From NCBI GenBank assembly GCA_020630595.1, contig JAHDBC010000001.1, positions 138,189 through 202,188 on the forward strand: a DNA stretch of 64,000 nucleotides, read 5' to 3'. The position numbers were made by a program, and so were the translations under genes. The notes under the pieces were generated by a model. The model had not been told where the DNA came from. It searched no databases and was given only the letters and a program-made list of their open reading frames with translations. Origin of the DNA: Planktomarina sp. (GTDB lineage Bacteria > Pseudomonadota > Alphaproteobacteria > Rhodobacterales > Rhodobacteraceae). Positions 1-11,480 of this stretch are shown piece by piece (position 1 is the first letter of the stretch; every line of letters starts with the position of its first letter).

Positions 1-678
1 GGCGAATTGGATTTTGAAATCCCGTTTTCGGTGGATGAAATCGAAGACGCCAAGAAAGCCGTGCTAAAGGCCAACGGATTGTCCGACGCATATGTGCGCG
101 CAATCGCATGGCGCGGCGCAGGCGAAGACATGGGCGTCGCATCTGCACGCAACCCGGTTCATCTTGCCATCGCGGCATGGGAATGGGGCGCATACTATGG
201 CGACGCGAAATACGATGGCGCCAAGCTGGATATTTCGAAATGGAAACGGCCATCCCCGGAAACCATTCCCGTCCATGCCAAGGCCGCTGGATTGTACATG
301 ATCTGTACAACCTCCAAACACGCCGCCGAAGCCAAAGGGTGCAGCGACGCCCTGTTCATGGATTATCGCGGCTACGTGGCCGAAGCGACCGGCGCGAATA
401 TCTTTTTCGTGAAAGATGGCGAAGTGCACACCCCGCTGGCTGATTGTTTCCTGAACGGCCTGACGCGGCAAACCGTGATTGGCATGCTGCGGGACAAACA
501 GATCAAGGTTCACGAACGCCACATCATGCCAGAAGAACTGGACAGTTTCGAACAGTGCTGGCTGACCGGCACCGCCGCCGAAGTCACACCGGTTGGGCAG
601 ATCGGCGAACACAAATATGTCGTGGGTGATCTGTGCCGCCAGATGGCCGAAGATTACGAGGCATTGGTCCGGTCTTAA
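1..678 (+). CDS. ilvE: Branched-chain amino acid aminotransferase, 5'-truncated by window edge
   Basis: Open frame runs to base 1 (GELDFEIPFS...); motifs DYRGYVAEATGANIFFVKDG, LNGLTRQTVI and CWLTGTAAEVTPV are typical of class IV aminotransferases. Confidence 0.9.
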   Translation, partial: GELDFEIPFSVDEIEDAKKAVLKANGLSDAYVRAIAWRGAGEDMGVASARNPVHLAIAAWEWGAYYGDAKYDGAKLDISKWKRPSPETIPVHAKAAGLYMICTTSKHAAEAKGCSDALFMDYRGYVAEATGANIFFVKDGEVHTPLADCFLNGLTRQTVIGMLRDKQIKVHERHIMPEELDSFEQCWLTGTAAEVTPVGQIGEHKYVVGDLCRQMAEDYEALVRS

Positions 679-696
679 CCCGGCCCATAATCAATC

Positions 697-728
697 AAAA
701 AGCCCCGCCAACCGGACGGGGCTTTTTT
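697..728 (+). terminator. Intrinsic terminator downstream of ilvE
   Basis: aaaaagccccg (697-707) / cggggcttttt (717-727) hairpin with T tract. Confidence 0.85.
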
Positions 729-989
729 CTATTTTCGTTCCAGATCAGTCAGCCGCTGGCCGTCATCGCCCAGATGGTTGCCCGCATCGCCAGCCCAATC
801 GCCTTCCTGTTTGATCGCTTCGGCCTGTTCGGGTGGCAGTTCACGGGCCAAATCTGCGACTGGACGGTCGTCGCGGTCCACTTCTTCCAGTTCAGTCAAC
901 TGCGCGGCACCGGCATTTGGAATCTCTGTCAGGTTTTCCGTATGCGTGCCGGATCCCGGCTGGGTGCTGTCTGTTGTTTTGTCGGCCAT
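729..989 (-). CDS. Small acidic hypothetical protein (86 aa)
   Basis: MADKTTDSTQPGSGTHTENL...; start ATG at 989 preceded by an AGGAG-like SD (ccaaaggagaacgcacATG). The longer track ORF (729..1559) overlaps copD and is unlikely. Confidence 0.65.
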   Translation of the reverse strand: MADKTTDSTQPGSGTHTENLTEIPNAGAAQLTELEEVDRDDRPVADLARELPPEQAEAIKQEGDWAGDAGNHLGDDGQRLTDLERK

Positions 990-1033
990 GTGCGTTCTCC
1001 TTTGGATAAAGAACGCGGGTGGATCGAATTGGT

Positions 1034-1828
1034 TCAAATTGCGGGGGGCGACTGATGCGTCAGCCATGCGGTAGCGCAAATCACAGCCCCAAAGATCACT
1101 GTTTCGACGCGCACCGTTCGGTGCAGGGCGGCAGCCGACTGTGTTGCGACACTGCGGCGGTTGTACACAGCGCACAGCAAAACACCCACCACCAGCGCAA
1201 CCTTGACCAAAAGCGTGCGGCCATAGGAGTCTGATACCAACGCGCTGACGGACCCAACCATCAGGTAAGACAGGACAAGTCCGAATGCGATTGCAAGTGG
1301 CACCAATGCCATGGCCCAGCGCCCAAACCACGCACCGACCGAAACCTTGGCACCCCGGTCCGCACACAGGATCAGGACAATCCCACCGGCCCAGAACGCC
1401 ATAACACCCACGTGAAAGGCCACAAGGGACATGGCATACCCAGACACGGCAGCGCCATGCCCCGTCGATGCGATGGCAAACACAACGCCAACGACCGCCG
1501 CAACGCCAAACCCGAACCACAGGCCGGACAGCATCAAAAAGCCCCCGGCAATCGCCCATGCAAAATCAGATCGCGCTTTGGGGGTTTCCAACAGAATTTC
1601 ATGGATAAACGGATCAAACATCCCGTCCCATGCCCCGGCCAGATCATAGGCTGACGTCGCATAACTGCCCGCCGCCCCAGCCAGCAGAACCGCCCCAAAC
1701 GCAGCGCCCCACCATGGTCGGGGCATCATCGCCTGCCCAGCGCCAAGCAAACGCAGAACAAAGGGGCCTGTTCCAAAAAAGCCCGCACCCAAAAGCACGG
1801 CCTTTAGGGTGACAGTCAGGATGATCAT
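1034..1828 (-). CDS. copD: CopD family copper resistance/transport membrane protein
   Basis: Multi-TM protein with CopD-like pattern; next to a CopC-type gene. Confidence 0.75.
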   Translation of the reverse strand: MIILTVTLKAVLLGAGFFGTGPFVLRLLGAGQAMMPRPWWGAAFGAVLLAGAAGSYATSAYDLAGAWDGMFDPFIHEILLETPKARSDFAWAIAGGFLMLSGLWFGFGVAAVVGVVFAIASTGHGAAVSGYAMSLVAFHVGVMAFWAGGIVLILCADRGAKVSVGAWFGRWAMALVPLAIAFGLVLSYLMVGSVSALVSDSYGRTLLVKVALVVGVLLCAVYNRRSVATQSAAALHRTVRVETVIFGAVICATAWLTHQSPPAI

Positions 1829-2175
1829 TGTTCCGTCAATGTGAACGAAACAGTCCCCGTTTGAACGTGGCCATCAGACCCGATCCCGCGCCAGTCCAGC
1901 GTGATCAACCCCGGTGCCAGCGCTGTGTCAGCCGGGATGTCAAACACCGTGGCCGCAGGGCCGCGCGGCACATCCAACCGAACCACTGTTTCGTTTTCAG
2001 TCAACGTCACAACCGCAAGCCGCATGGGGTTGGCAAAGGTCAGCGTGATCACAGGGGGCAGTTCAGCAATAACCGACCCCATCGCCGGATTTGATCCGGA
2101 CAGCTTTGAATGCGCCTGCGCAACGTGCGCCCCAAAGATTGAAACGGCGACCAATGTCAGAACACGTATCCACAT
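1825..2175 (-). CDS. copC: CopC domain-containing periplasmic protein
   Basis: Signal peptide plus AHSKLSGSNPAMGSVIAELPPVITLTF; overlaps copD by 4 nt; MWIRVL start at 2175 avoids overlapping gyrB. Confidence 0.8.
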   Translation of the reverse strand: MWIRVLTLVAVSIFGAHVAQAHSKLSGSNPAMGSVIAELPPVITLTFANPMRLAVVTLTENETVVRLDVPRGPAATVFDIPADTALAPGLITLDWRGIGSDGHVQTGTVSFTLTEQ

Positions 2176-2176
2176 G

Positions 2177-4600
<2,424 letters not shown>

Positions 4601-4670
4601 CTATCTTTCGTTGCCCGTTTTATAGGGGATTTACAGGTCAATGTCACGTGTCTGACACAAGATGTTGGGG

Positions 4671-5552
4671 CTATAGATCGCGGGTGTATTCCGCCGTGAA
4701 CGCCCGGTAGCCCTGCGTGGTCACGGCCAGATGATCCTGCACCTGTTCATGCAATTCAGGCAACTTGTGAAAGGGCACCGAAGGATAGGCATGATGTTCC
4801 GCATGGAACGGCATGTTCCATGCAAAAAACCGCACGATCCGGTTGGTCAGCGTTGTGCGGCTGTTCATGAACATATCGGCAACCTGCGGGCACCGACCAT
4901 GTTCTGCCAATGTGTACAGGCGCAAAACCGGCTGACCTATCAACGCTGGCACGATCCACAGCCAAACCAATGCTGGCGTAACCAACAGGCTTGCAAGGCC
5001 GATGGCATAAACCCCCACCAGAATACGCGCTTCCCGCACCACGCGGGGTTTCGCGCGGTCCGGAACAAAATCGCCGTCCACCTGACCCCGGGCCAAACGC
5101 AGCGTTGTACGGATCATGGACCCCCAATAGGGCAACCCAGACAGGTACCAGATAAATTGCAGCCATGTTTCTGGTCGGGGCGTTGCGATTTCCGGGTCTT
5201 TGCCGGGAATGTTTGTGTGCCGGTGATGCGCCAGATGAAAATAACGAAACCATTCGAATGGCAGGATCAAAACGACCCCACACAGACGCCCCACCCATTC
5301 GTTCAAGGGATCAAGGGCAAAGGGCGTTTTATGGGTGCATTCATGTTCCAGCGTGAACAGGAAAACCAAGGCAGTGCCGTACAGCGGCAAAACAACCGCC
5401 CAAAAGGGCCAGCCTTGGGCGATCCAGACCGCACAAATCCCCAAAACCCCAACATGCCCTGCCAAATGCAAAAGCCCGGCCCCATTGGACCGTTTCGTCA
5501 AATCGGCTTTTGCATCTGCTGAAAGCTGGGACAGGTATGTTTTGTAATCCAT
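4671..5552 (-). CDS. Fatty acid desaturase family protein
   Basis: Three histidine boxes HECTH, HLAHHRH, HAEHH plus TM segments. Confidence 0.85.
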   Translation of the reverse strand: MDYKTYLSQLSADAKADLTKRSNGAGLLHLAGHVGVLGICAVWIAQGWPFWAVVLPLYGTALVFLFTLEHECTHKTPFALDPLNEWVGRLCGVVLILPFEWFRYFHLAHHRHTNIPGKDPEIATPRPETWLQFIWYLSGLPYWGSMIRTTLRLARGQVDGDFVPDRAKPRVVREARILVGVYAIGLASLLVTPALVWLWIVPALIGQPVLRLYTLAEHGRCPQVADMFMNSRTTLTNRIVRFFAWNMPFHAEHHAYPSVPFHKLPELHEQVQDHLAVTTQGYRAFTAEYTRDL

Positions 5553-5555
5553 CGA

Positions 5556-6179
5556 TTAAGCCGTAAAGGGGATGATCACACCCACGATAATCAGCATGCC
5601 CCCCGCTGCAAGGTTTGTGCGCCGCACCGCCGTATCAGACCGAAGAAATCGCCGGATCCGATCCACAAACAGCGCCAGCGCCAAATTCCCAGTCAGCGGA
5701 ACAAAGAATGATGTCGCGCAGATCGCGGCGGTATCTATCCCGTTCACTGCGCTGACATCGAAAAAGCTGGGCAACAGGGCAAGGTAAAACACACTGGCCT
5801 TGGGGTTTGCCCCAACCGCCACAAGCCCTGCCAAAAAACCGGGCACGAAACCCGGGCGGGTCAAACGGGAATCGCCCGTGATCAGGGACCCCGCAGACCG
5901 GATCACGATCCAACCCATCCAAATCAGGATGCCCCCCGCAGCAAAGCGCAGAACGGTCAACGTGCCGTCATAGGCATCTGCCAGAACGCTAAGGCCCAAA
6001 ATAACCAAAAGCGCCCACAGAACATCACCCACAGCCACCCCCAATGACAGGGACAGCGCGCCATGAAAGCCACCTGACATGGCCCGTGCCAAAACCGCCA
6101 GCCAGACGGGGCCGGGTGTGATGAACAAAACGAACAACGCCCCAGCGTAAAGCGCCAATTCAGTGGCCGTGATCGTCAT
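5556..6179 (-). CDS. LysE/RhtB family translocator
   Basis: LFVLFITPGPVWLAVLARAMSGGFHGALSLSLGVAVGD...; overlaps recF end by 4 nt. Confidence 0.85.
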   Translation of the reverse strand: MTITATELALYAGALFVLFITPGPVWLAVLARAMSGGFHGALSLSLGVAVGDVLWALLVILGLSVLADAYDGTLTVLRFAAGGILIWMGWIVIRSAGSLITGDSRLTRPGFVPGFLAGLVAVGANPKASVFYLALLPSFFDVSAVNGIDTAAICATSFFVPLTGNLALALFVDRIRRFLRSDTAVRRTNLAAGGMLIIVGVIIPFTA

Positions 6180-7276
6180 CCGCGCACCGCAACGGTGGAT
6201 CGGTTTTCAATTTCTGCAACTTCCAAATGCTGTGCGCGATCGCCCAATTCATCAAACAATTCAGGGCCTGTGCCTGTCATCCAGGCCTGCGCCCCCAACG
6301 CACAGATTTCATCATAAAGCGCGGCGCGGCGGTCTGCATCCAGATGCGCCGCCACTTCGTCCAACAGCAATACGGGCGGTTCGCCAACGCGGTCTTTCAG
6401 CGCGCGCCCGTTGGCAAGGATCAGTGAAATCAGCAACGCCTTTTGTTCGCCGGTGCTGCTGTCTTTGGCGGGCACGTTCTTGGCCGCAAAAACCCCGTAA
6501 ACGTCATCGCGATGCGGCCCGATCAAGGTGCGCCCGGCCTGAATGTCGCGCGGGCGGCTGTCTGCGATCATCGCGGCCAGTTGCGCGGGATCGTTGGGCA
6601 GATCGTCCACTTCGCTGTTGGTTAGGGTCAAATCCGCCGTGGGAAAGGCCGTTTCGGCCCGGTCCTGCGCAGCGGCGATTTCGGCAATCGTGTCTTGTCG
6701 GTTGCGGCGGATGGCGGCCCCCGCTTCGCCCATCTGTTGTTCCAACACCCCGTACCAATGGGGGTCGCGCACCATGTCCTTTAGCAGACGGTTGCGTTCG
6801 CGCATGGCTTTTTCATAGGCCAGCACGTGATCGGCGTGGGACGGTTCGAACGACAGGGTCATACGGTCCAGAAAACGCCTGCGCCCTTCGGCCCCTTCGA
6901 TCCACAACCGGTCCATGGACGGGATCAGCCAGACGACCCGCATGATACGGCCCAACGCCACTTGCGTTGCGGCTTTGTCGTCAATTCTGACCTGACGCGC
7001 ACCCCCCTGTTCGGACCATGTTTGCACTTCGTGCAGGCGCCCTTGTGATGTGACATTGGCCTTGATTTTCCACCCCAAGGCTTCGGGGCGGCGTGTCATA
7101 TCCTCTGCGCTGGCGCGGCGAATGCCCCGGCCCGGCGACAGCAGCGATACAGCTTCCAGAATATTGGTTTTTCCCGCCCCATTGGCCCCGAAAATGGCCA
7201 ATGGGCGATCATCACAGTCCAGACGCACCACATGGTGCGACCGAAAATGTGACAGGGTAAGATGGCTGACAGACAG
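6176..7276 (-). CDS. recF: DNA replication/repair protein RecF; start codon uncertain (GTG at 7231, or a non-canonical CTG at about 7276)
   Basis: Walker A GANGAGKTNILEAV, LIGPHRDDV, STGEQKALLISLILA, LLLDEVAAHLD; conserved N-terminus LTLSHFRSHH lies upstream of the GTG used in the ORF track. Confidence 0.92.
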   Translation of the reverse strand: MSVSHLTLSHFRSHHVVRLDCDDRPLAIFGANGAGKTNILEAVSLLSPGRGIRRASAEDMTRRPEALGWKIKANVTSQGRLHEVQTWSEQGGARQVRIDDKAATQVALGRIMRVVWLIPSMDRLWIEGAEGRRRFLDRMTLSFEPSHADHVLAYEKAMRERNRLLKDMVRDPHWYGVLEQQMGEAGAAIRRNRQDTIAEIAAAQDRAETAFPTADLTLTNSEVDDLPNDPAQLAAMIADSRPRDIQAGRTLIGPHRDDVYGVFAAKNVPAKDSSTGEQKALLISLILANGRALKDRVGEPPVLLLDEVAAHLDADRRAALYDEICALGAQAWMTGTGPELFDELGDRAQHLEVAEIENRSTVAVRG

Positions 7277-7282
7277 GGTGCG

Positions 7283-8401
7283 TCAGACCCGCATCGGCAT
7301 AACGACATAGATCGCAGACGTATCGTTGCCTTCGCGCATCAATGTCGGGTCACCGGGCGAATTGAACAGGAACACGGCATTTTCGCGGTCCACCTGATTG
7401 GCAATTTCCAACAGGTATTTCGCGTTGAACCCGATTTCCATTTTTTCATCACCATAAGCGACGGCAAGTTCTTCTTCGGCGTTGCCCGCATCCGGTGCAT
7501 TGACAGACAGGATCAGTCGATCTTCGTCCAATGCCAGCTTCACTGCGCGGGATCGTTCGGATGACACCGTTGCCACACGATCAACCGCTTTTGCAAAGTC
7601 TGCGGCATCGACTTCCAGTTTCCGCGTGTTCGCGGCTGGGATGACGCGCATGTAATCGGGGAACGTTCCATCGATCACCTTGGACGTCAACGTGACATCC
7701 GGCGTTGCAAAACGCACTTTGGTTTCTGAAACGGATACCGCAATCTGTGCGTCATCATCATCCAGCAATTTGCGCAGTTCGTTCACCGTTTTGCGCGGTA
7801 CGATCACGCCCGGCATGTCTGCGGCCCCCGCTGGAACATCCGCATCAATGCGGGCCAACCGATGGCCATCGGTTGCGACGGCACGCAAAACCTTGCCATC
7901 ATCACCGTCAGCGACGTGCAAATAGATGCCGTTCAGATAATAGCGCGTTTCTTCGGTTGAAATCGCAAACTTCGCCTTGTCGAACAGGCGGCGCAAAACC
8001 ATCGCAGACGCGGAATAATTCGCCGCGTAATCGGTGGTTGGCATGATCGGGAAATCTTCTTTCGGCAGGGTTGCCAGCTGAAAATTGGACCGCCCGGCTT
8101 CGACGGTCAAACGACCAGATGCGCTGTCGTCTGTCAGATTCACCAACGACCCATCCGGCAGTTTGCGCACAATTTCGTGCAAGGTCACAGCGCTAACCGT
8201 GGTGGCCCCGGATCGTTCGACCATTGCGCTGACCTTGTCGACCACTTCGATATCCAGGTCTGTCGCACGGAACGATACATGATCGCCTTCGGCTTCGATC
8301 AGAACATTCGCCAAAATCGGAATGGTGTTGCGGCGTTCAACAACTGACTGGGCCTGACTGACAGCTTTCAGCAAAGCGCTGCGTTCAATAGACAGTTTCA
8401 T
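7283..8401 (-). CDS. dnaN: DNA polymerase III subunit beta
   Basis: 372 aa; MKLSIERSALLKAVSQAQSVVERRNTIPILANVL ... YVVMPMRV. Confidence 0.98.
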   Translation of the reverse strand: MKLSIERSALLKAVSQAQSVVERRNTIPILANVLIEAEGDHVSFRATDLDIEVVDKVSAMVERSGATTVSAVTLHEIVRKLPDGSLVNLTDDSASGRLTVEAGRSNFQLATLPKEDFPIMPTTDYAANYSASAMVLRRLFDKAKFAISTEETRYYLNGIYLHVADGDDGKVLRAVATDGHRLARIDADVPAGAADMPGVIVPRKTVNELRKLLDDDDAQIAVSVSETKVRFATPDVTLTSKVIDGTFPDYMRVIPAANTRKLEVDAADFAKAVDRVATVSSERSRAVKLALDEDRLILSVNAPDAGNAEEELAVAYGDEKMEIGFNAKYLLEIANQVDRENAVFLFNSPGDPTLMREGNDTSAIYVVMPMRV

Positions 8402-8468
8402 GGCGCTGACTCCGTAACATCACTGCGGGGGTAGACCGTAGCGGCTTTTGGCACGGACTCAAGAGGGT

Positions 8469-9824
8469 TTAACCCTCCAAAGCCCGCCGCAGCATAATGA
8501 TATCGTCGGAAATCTGGCTGTCTTGGTTCTGCAGCTCTTCGATCCGTTTCACACCGTGCATGACTGTCGTGTGATCGCGCCCACCAAACCGGCGTCCAAT
8601 TTCAGGAAGGGACCGGGTGGTCAGCTGTTTGCACAGATACATCGCAATCTGCCGGGGCCGCGCAAAGGTACGAACCCGTTTCGGGCCCAGCATATCTGAC
8701 AAACGAATGTTGTAGTGGTCGCTGACTTTGCGCTGAATGTCTTCGACCGTGATCTTGCGGTCGCTGGCGCGCAACACATCCGACAAACAGTCCTGTGTCA
8801 GTTCAATCGTAATGGCCCGCCCAACCAAAGATCCAAAGGCGAACAGCCGGGTCAACGCGCCCTCCAGAACGCGCACGTTGCTGGAAATACGGTGAGCCAG
8901 GAATTCGACCACTTCGGGTCCAATATCGATGCCGGGATACGCTGACCGGTACATATCGATCTTGGCCTGCAAAATCCCAAGCCGCAGTTCGTATGTCGTG
9001 GGGTGCAGATCCACAACCAGACCGCACTGCAGACGGCTGGCGATGCGATCTTCCAGATCCTTGATTTCAGACGGTGCGCGATCTGCGGAAATGATGATCT
9101 GCTTGTTCTGATCCACAAGCGCATTGAACGTGTGAAAAAATTCTTCCTGCGTGCTGTCCTTGCCGGCGATGAATTGAACATCATCCACCATCAACACATC
9201 AACCGACCGAAACAGTTCCTTGAAATCCATCATTTTGCGTTCGCGCAAAGATTGTACAAAGCGGTACATGAACTGTTCCGCAGACAAATACATGACATTC
9301 AGTTTGGGCTGATTGCGCTGCAATTCCCACGCAATTGCGTGCATCAAGTGCGTTTTGCCCAAACCGACACCGCCGTACAAAAACAGCGGGTTAAAGGTCA
9401 CAGGCCCGCCTTCGGCAACGCGTTTGGCGGCGGCATAGGCCAATTCGTTTGGCTTTCCGACGATGAAGTTTTCGAAGGTGAACCGATCATCCAGTTTGGC
9501 ACCGGTCAATTCCTGTGGCCGTTCAGGGCTGGCCACACTTTCGAATGTTGAACGGTTCAGGTTTTGTGGAACCTGTGCGGGAACAGAAAACAGAACACGG
9601 CTGACTTGCAGCCCGGCATTCCGCAATTGATACAAAATATAATCTTCGAAATGTTGCTGAACGTAATTCCCGAAAAAGCTGGTGGGCACTTCGAATACGG
9701 CTGTTTCGCCATCTTCGCCCTTGTAGGTCAGCGGTTCGATCCAAGAGGTATGATTGTTCTGCCCGATCGAATTTTTGAGTTTATCTGACGCAACCTGCCA
9801 AGCGCTAAAGCCCATATTCTTCAA
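8469..9824 (-). CDS. dnaA: Chromosomal replication initiator protein DnaA
   Basis: 451 aa; NPLFLYGGVGLGKTHLMHAI, VLMVDDVQFIAGK, RRFGGRDHTTVMHGVKRIEEL. Confidence 0.98.
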   Translation of the reverse strand: MKNMGFSAWQVASDKLKNSIGQNNHTSWIEPLTYKGEDGETAVFEVPTSFFGNYVQQHFEDYILYQLRNAGLQVSRVLFSVPAQVPQNLNRSTFESVASPERPQELTGAKLDDRFTFENFIVGKPNELAYAAAKRVAEGGPVTFNPLFLYGGVGLGKTHLMHAIAWELQRNQPKLNVMYLSAEQFMYRFVQSLRERKMMDFKELFRSVDVLMVDDVQFIAGKDSTQEEFFHTFNALVDQNKQIIISADRAPSEIKDLEDRIASRLQCGLVVDLHPTTYELRLGILQAKIDMYRSAYPGIDIGPEVVEFLAHRISSNVRVLEGALTRLFAFGSLVGRAITIELTQDCLSDVLRASDRKITVEDIQRKVSDHYNIRLSDMLGPKRVRTFARPRQIAMYLCKQLTTRSLPEIGRRFGGRDHTTVMHGVKRIEELQNQDSQISDDIIMLRRALEG

Positions 9825-10023
9825 AGTCCATTTTCTGAACGTGCAAACACACGCAATACTTTACCGCCACCGATTCGTCCCAAACCGGTATTGGTTCCCA
9901 CAACCATGGCTAAGCCATGCTTCCACTAATTATTGGACAAAAGCGCGGCATTATTCTGTCGTCGCGCGGGCGTGTTCTGGTGCACGCTTTCAATGTCCCC
10001 CCATGACCGATCCACAAAAAAGT

Positions 10024-10107
10024 GACTCGATAAGGGAAAATACCAATGGGGGGGCGGGACAATCAACGACTCTTCATTGTTGACTCGGCGATTCACGAAA
10101 AGGAATC
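10024..10107. promoter_or_regulatory. Cluster of five GANTC (CcrM-type) sites upstream of dnaA
   Basis: GACTC 10024-10028, GACTC 10068-10072, GACTC 10082-10086, GATTC 10090-10094, GAATC 10103-10107. Confidence 0.7.
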
Positions 10108-10187
10108 TGTTAAGCATTTGTAAATCTGGGTAAATTTTAGCAATTCAGGTCGGGACCAACCCGGGGCTGGGGGGCATGCCCAAAAAT

Positions 10188-10218
10188 GAAAAAGGCCAGC
10201 AAAATGCCAGCCTTTTCT
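10188..10218 (-). terminator. Probable intrinsic terminator of rpsT
   Basis: Minus strand aaaaggc-tggcattttgctg-gcctttttc hairpin followed by T-rich sequence. Confidence 0.6.
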
Positions 10219-10235
10219 TGAATATATAAAGGGGT

Positions 10236-10499
10236 TTAGCCCAGTGCCTTAACCCGTGCGGCCAAGCGCGACACTTTCCGTGACGCAGTGTTTTTATGGA
10301 AAATTCCCTTGGTCACGCCGCGCATCAATTCAGGCTGTGCGGCCTTCAATGCATCAGCGGCAGCAGCCTGATCGCCGGATGCGATCGCTTCTTCCACTTT
10401 GCGCAGATATGTGCGGATGCGGGATTTGCGTGCTTTGTTGACGGCAGTGCGGCGTTCAATCTGACGGGCGCGTTTCTTTGCCTGGGGCGAATTTGCCAT
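10236..10499 (-). CDS. rpsT: 30S ribosomal protein S20
   Basis: [39 protein letters not shown]..., 87 aa; start moved in from the longer track ORF. Confidence 0.97.
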   Translation of the reverse strand: MANSPQAKKRARQIERRTAVNKARKSRIRTYLRKVEEAIASGDQAAAADALKAAQPELMRGVTKGIFHKNTASRKVSRLAARVKALG

Positions 10500-10640
10500 G
10501 GTGTGTTCCTTGATCCAAAAATAAGACGCATATGTTCGCCAGACCCACAACCGGATCGGATCAAGTTCAAGCCAAAGCGGGCCACACGCGCATGTCTGGC
10601 GCGGCGTATAGGACAAACCCGCACCAGATGCAAACCCCGA

Positions 10641-11417
10641 TTATTTGTCGCGGAATTGCGGTTCGCGCTTTTCGATAAAGGCTGACATGCCCTCTTTTTG
10701 GTCTTCGGTGGCGAACATCGAAAAGAACAGGCGCTTTTCAAACAACAGCCCTTCGGCCAATGGCGTTTCAAAGGAACGGTTCACCGCCTCTTTCGCGGCC
10801 TTGACCGAAATTTGCGATTTTTCCGTGATCTTTTGCGCCGCGCTCATGGCTTCTTCCATCAGCTTTTTGGCGGGCACCACGCGGCTGACAAGGCCGGATT
10901 TTTCCGCTTCTTCCGCATCCATGAAACGGCCAGTCAGATGCATGTCCATCGCCTTGGCCTTGCCAATGGCGTGGGTCAGGCGTTGCGTGCCACCAATGCC
11001 CGCAATCACGCCCAGGTTGATTTCAGGTTGCCCGAATTTCGCGGTATCGGCACAGATGATGAAGTCGCACATCATGGCAATTTCACAGCCACCGCCCAGC
11101 GCGTAACCCGCGACGGCGGCGATGATCGGCTTGCGGGCCCGTTCCAACGCCCGCAATTCGCCGCCCAACAGATCGCCCTGTTCCGCATCGACAAACGTCT
11201 TTTCAGCCAATTCCGTGATATCCGCGCCTGCGGCAAACGCCTTGTCTGACCCGGTGATGATCATGCAACGCACTTTGTCGTTCACATCACAGTCCGCCAC
11301 GGCCTGACCCAGTTCCTGGCACAATTGTGCATTCAGGGCATTCAACGCATCCGGGCGGTTCAGTTTGATCACCGCAACGTGGTCTTTGATATCAACGATT
11401 ATGGCTTCGTATGCCAT
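10641..11417 (-). CDS. Enoyl-CoA hydratase
   Basis: 258 aa crotonase fold: [61 protein letters not shown]. Confidence 0.93.
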   Translation of the reverse strand: MAYEAIIVDIKDHVAVIKLNRPDALNALNAQLCQELGQAVADCDVNDKVRCMIITGSDKAFAAGADITELAEKTFVDAEQGDLLGGELRALERARKPIIAAVAGYALGGGCEIAMMCDFIICADTAKFGQPEINLGVIAGIGGTQRLTHAIGKAKAMDMHLTGRFMDAEEAEKSGLVSRVVPAKKLMEEAMSAAQKITEKSQISVKAAKEAVNRSFETPLAEGLLFEKRLFFSMFATEDQKEGMSAFIEKREPQFRDK

Positions 11418-11480
11418 GGGGCGGTCCCCTGAATTGTTTCAAGAAGTTTCAGCGTTAGCAGGTTCAACCCATCAATCAAG

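Noticed and set aside
990-1559. N-terminal extension of ORF 729..1559
   Set aside because: Overlaps copD in the same orientation; internal ATG at 989 with good SD defines a separate small protein
9825-10235. dnaA upstream region as oriC
   Set aside because: Only one weak DnaA-box-like sequence (CGATCCACA) and no clear box array; the maf-hemJ gap has perfect boxes and an AT-rich tract
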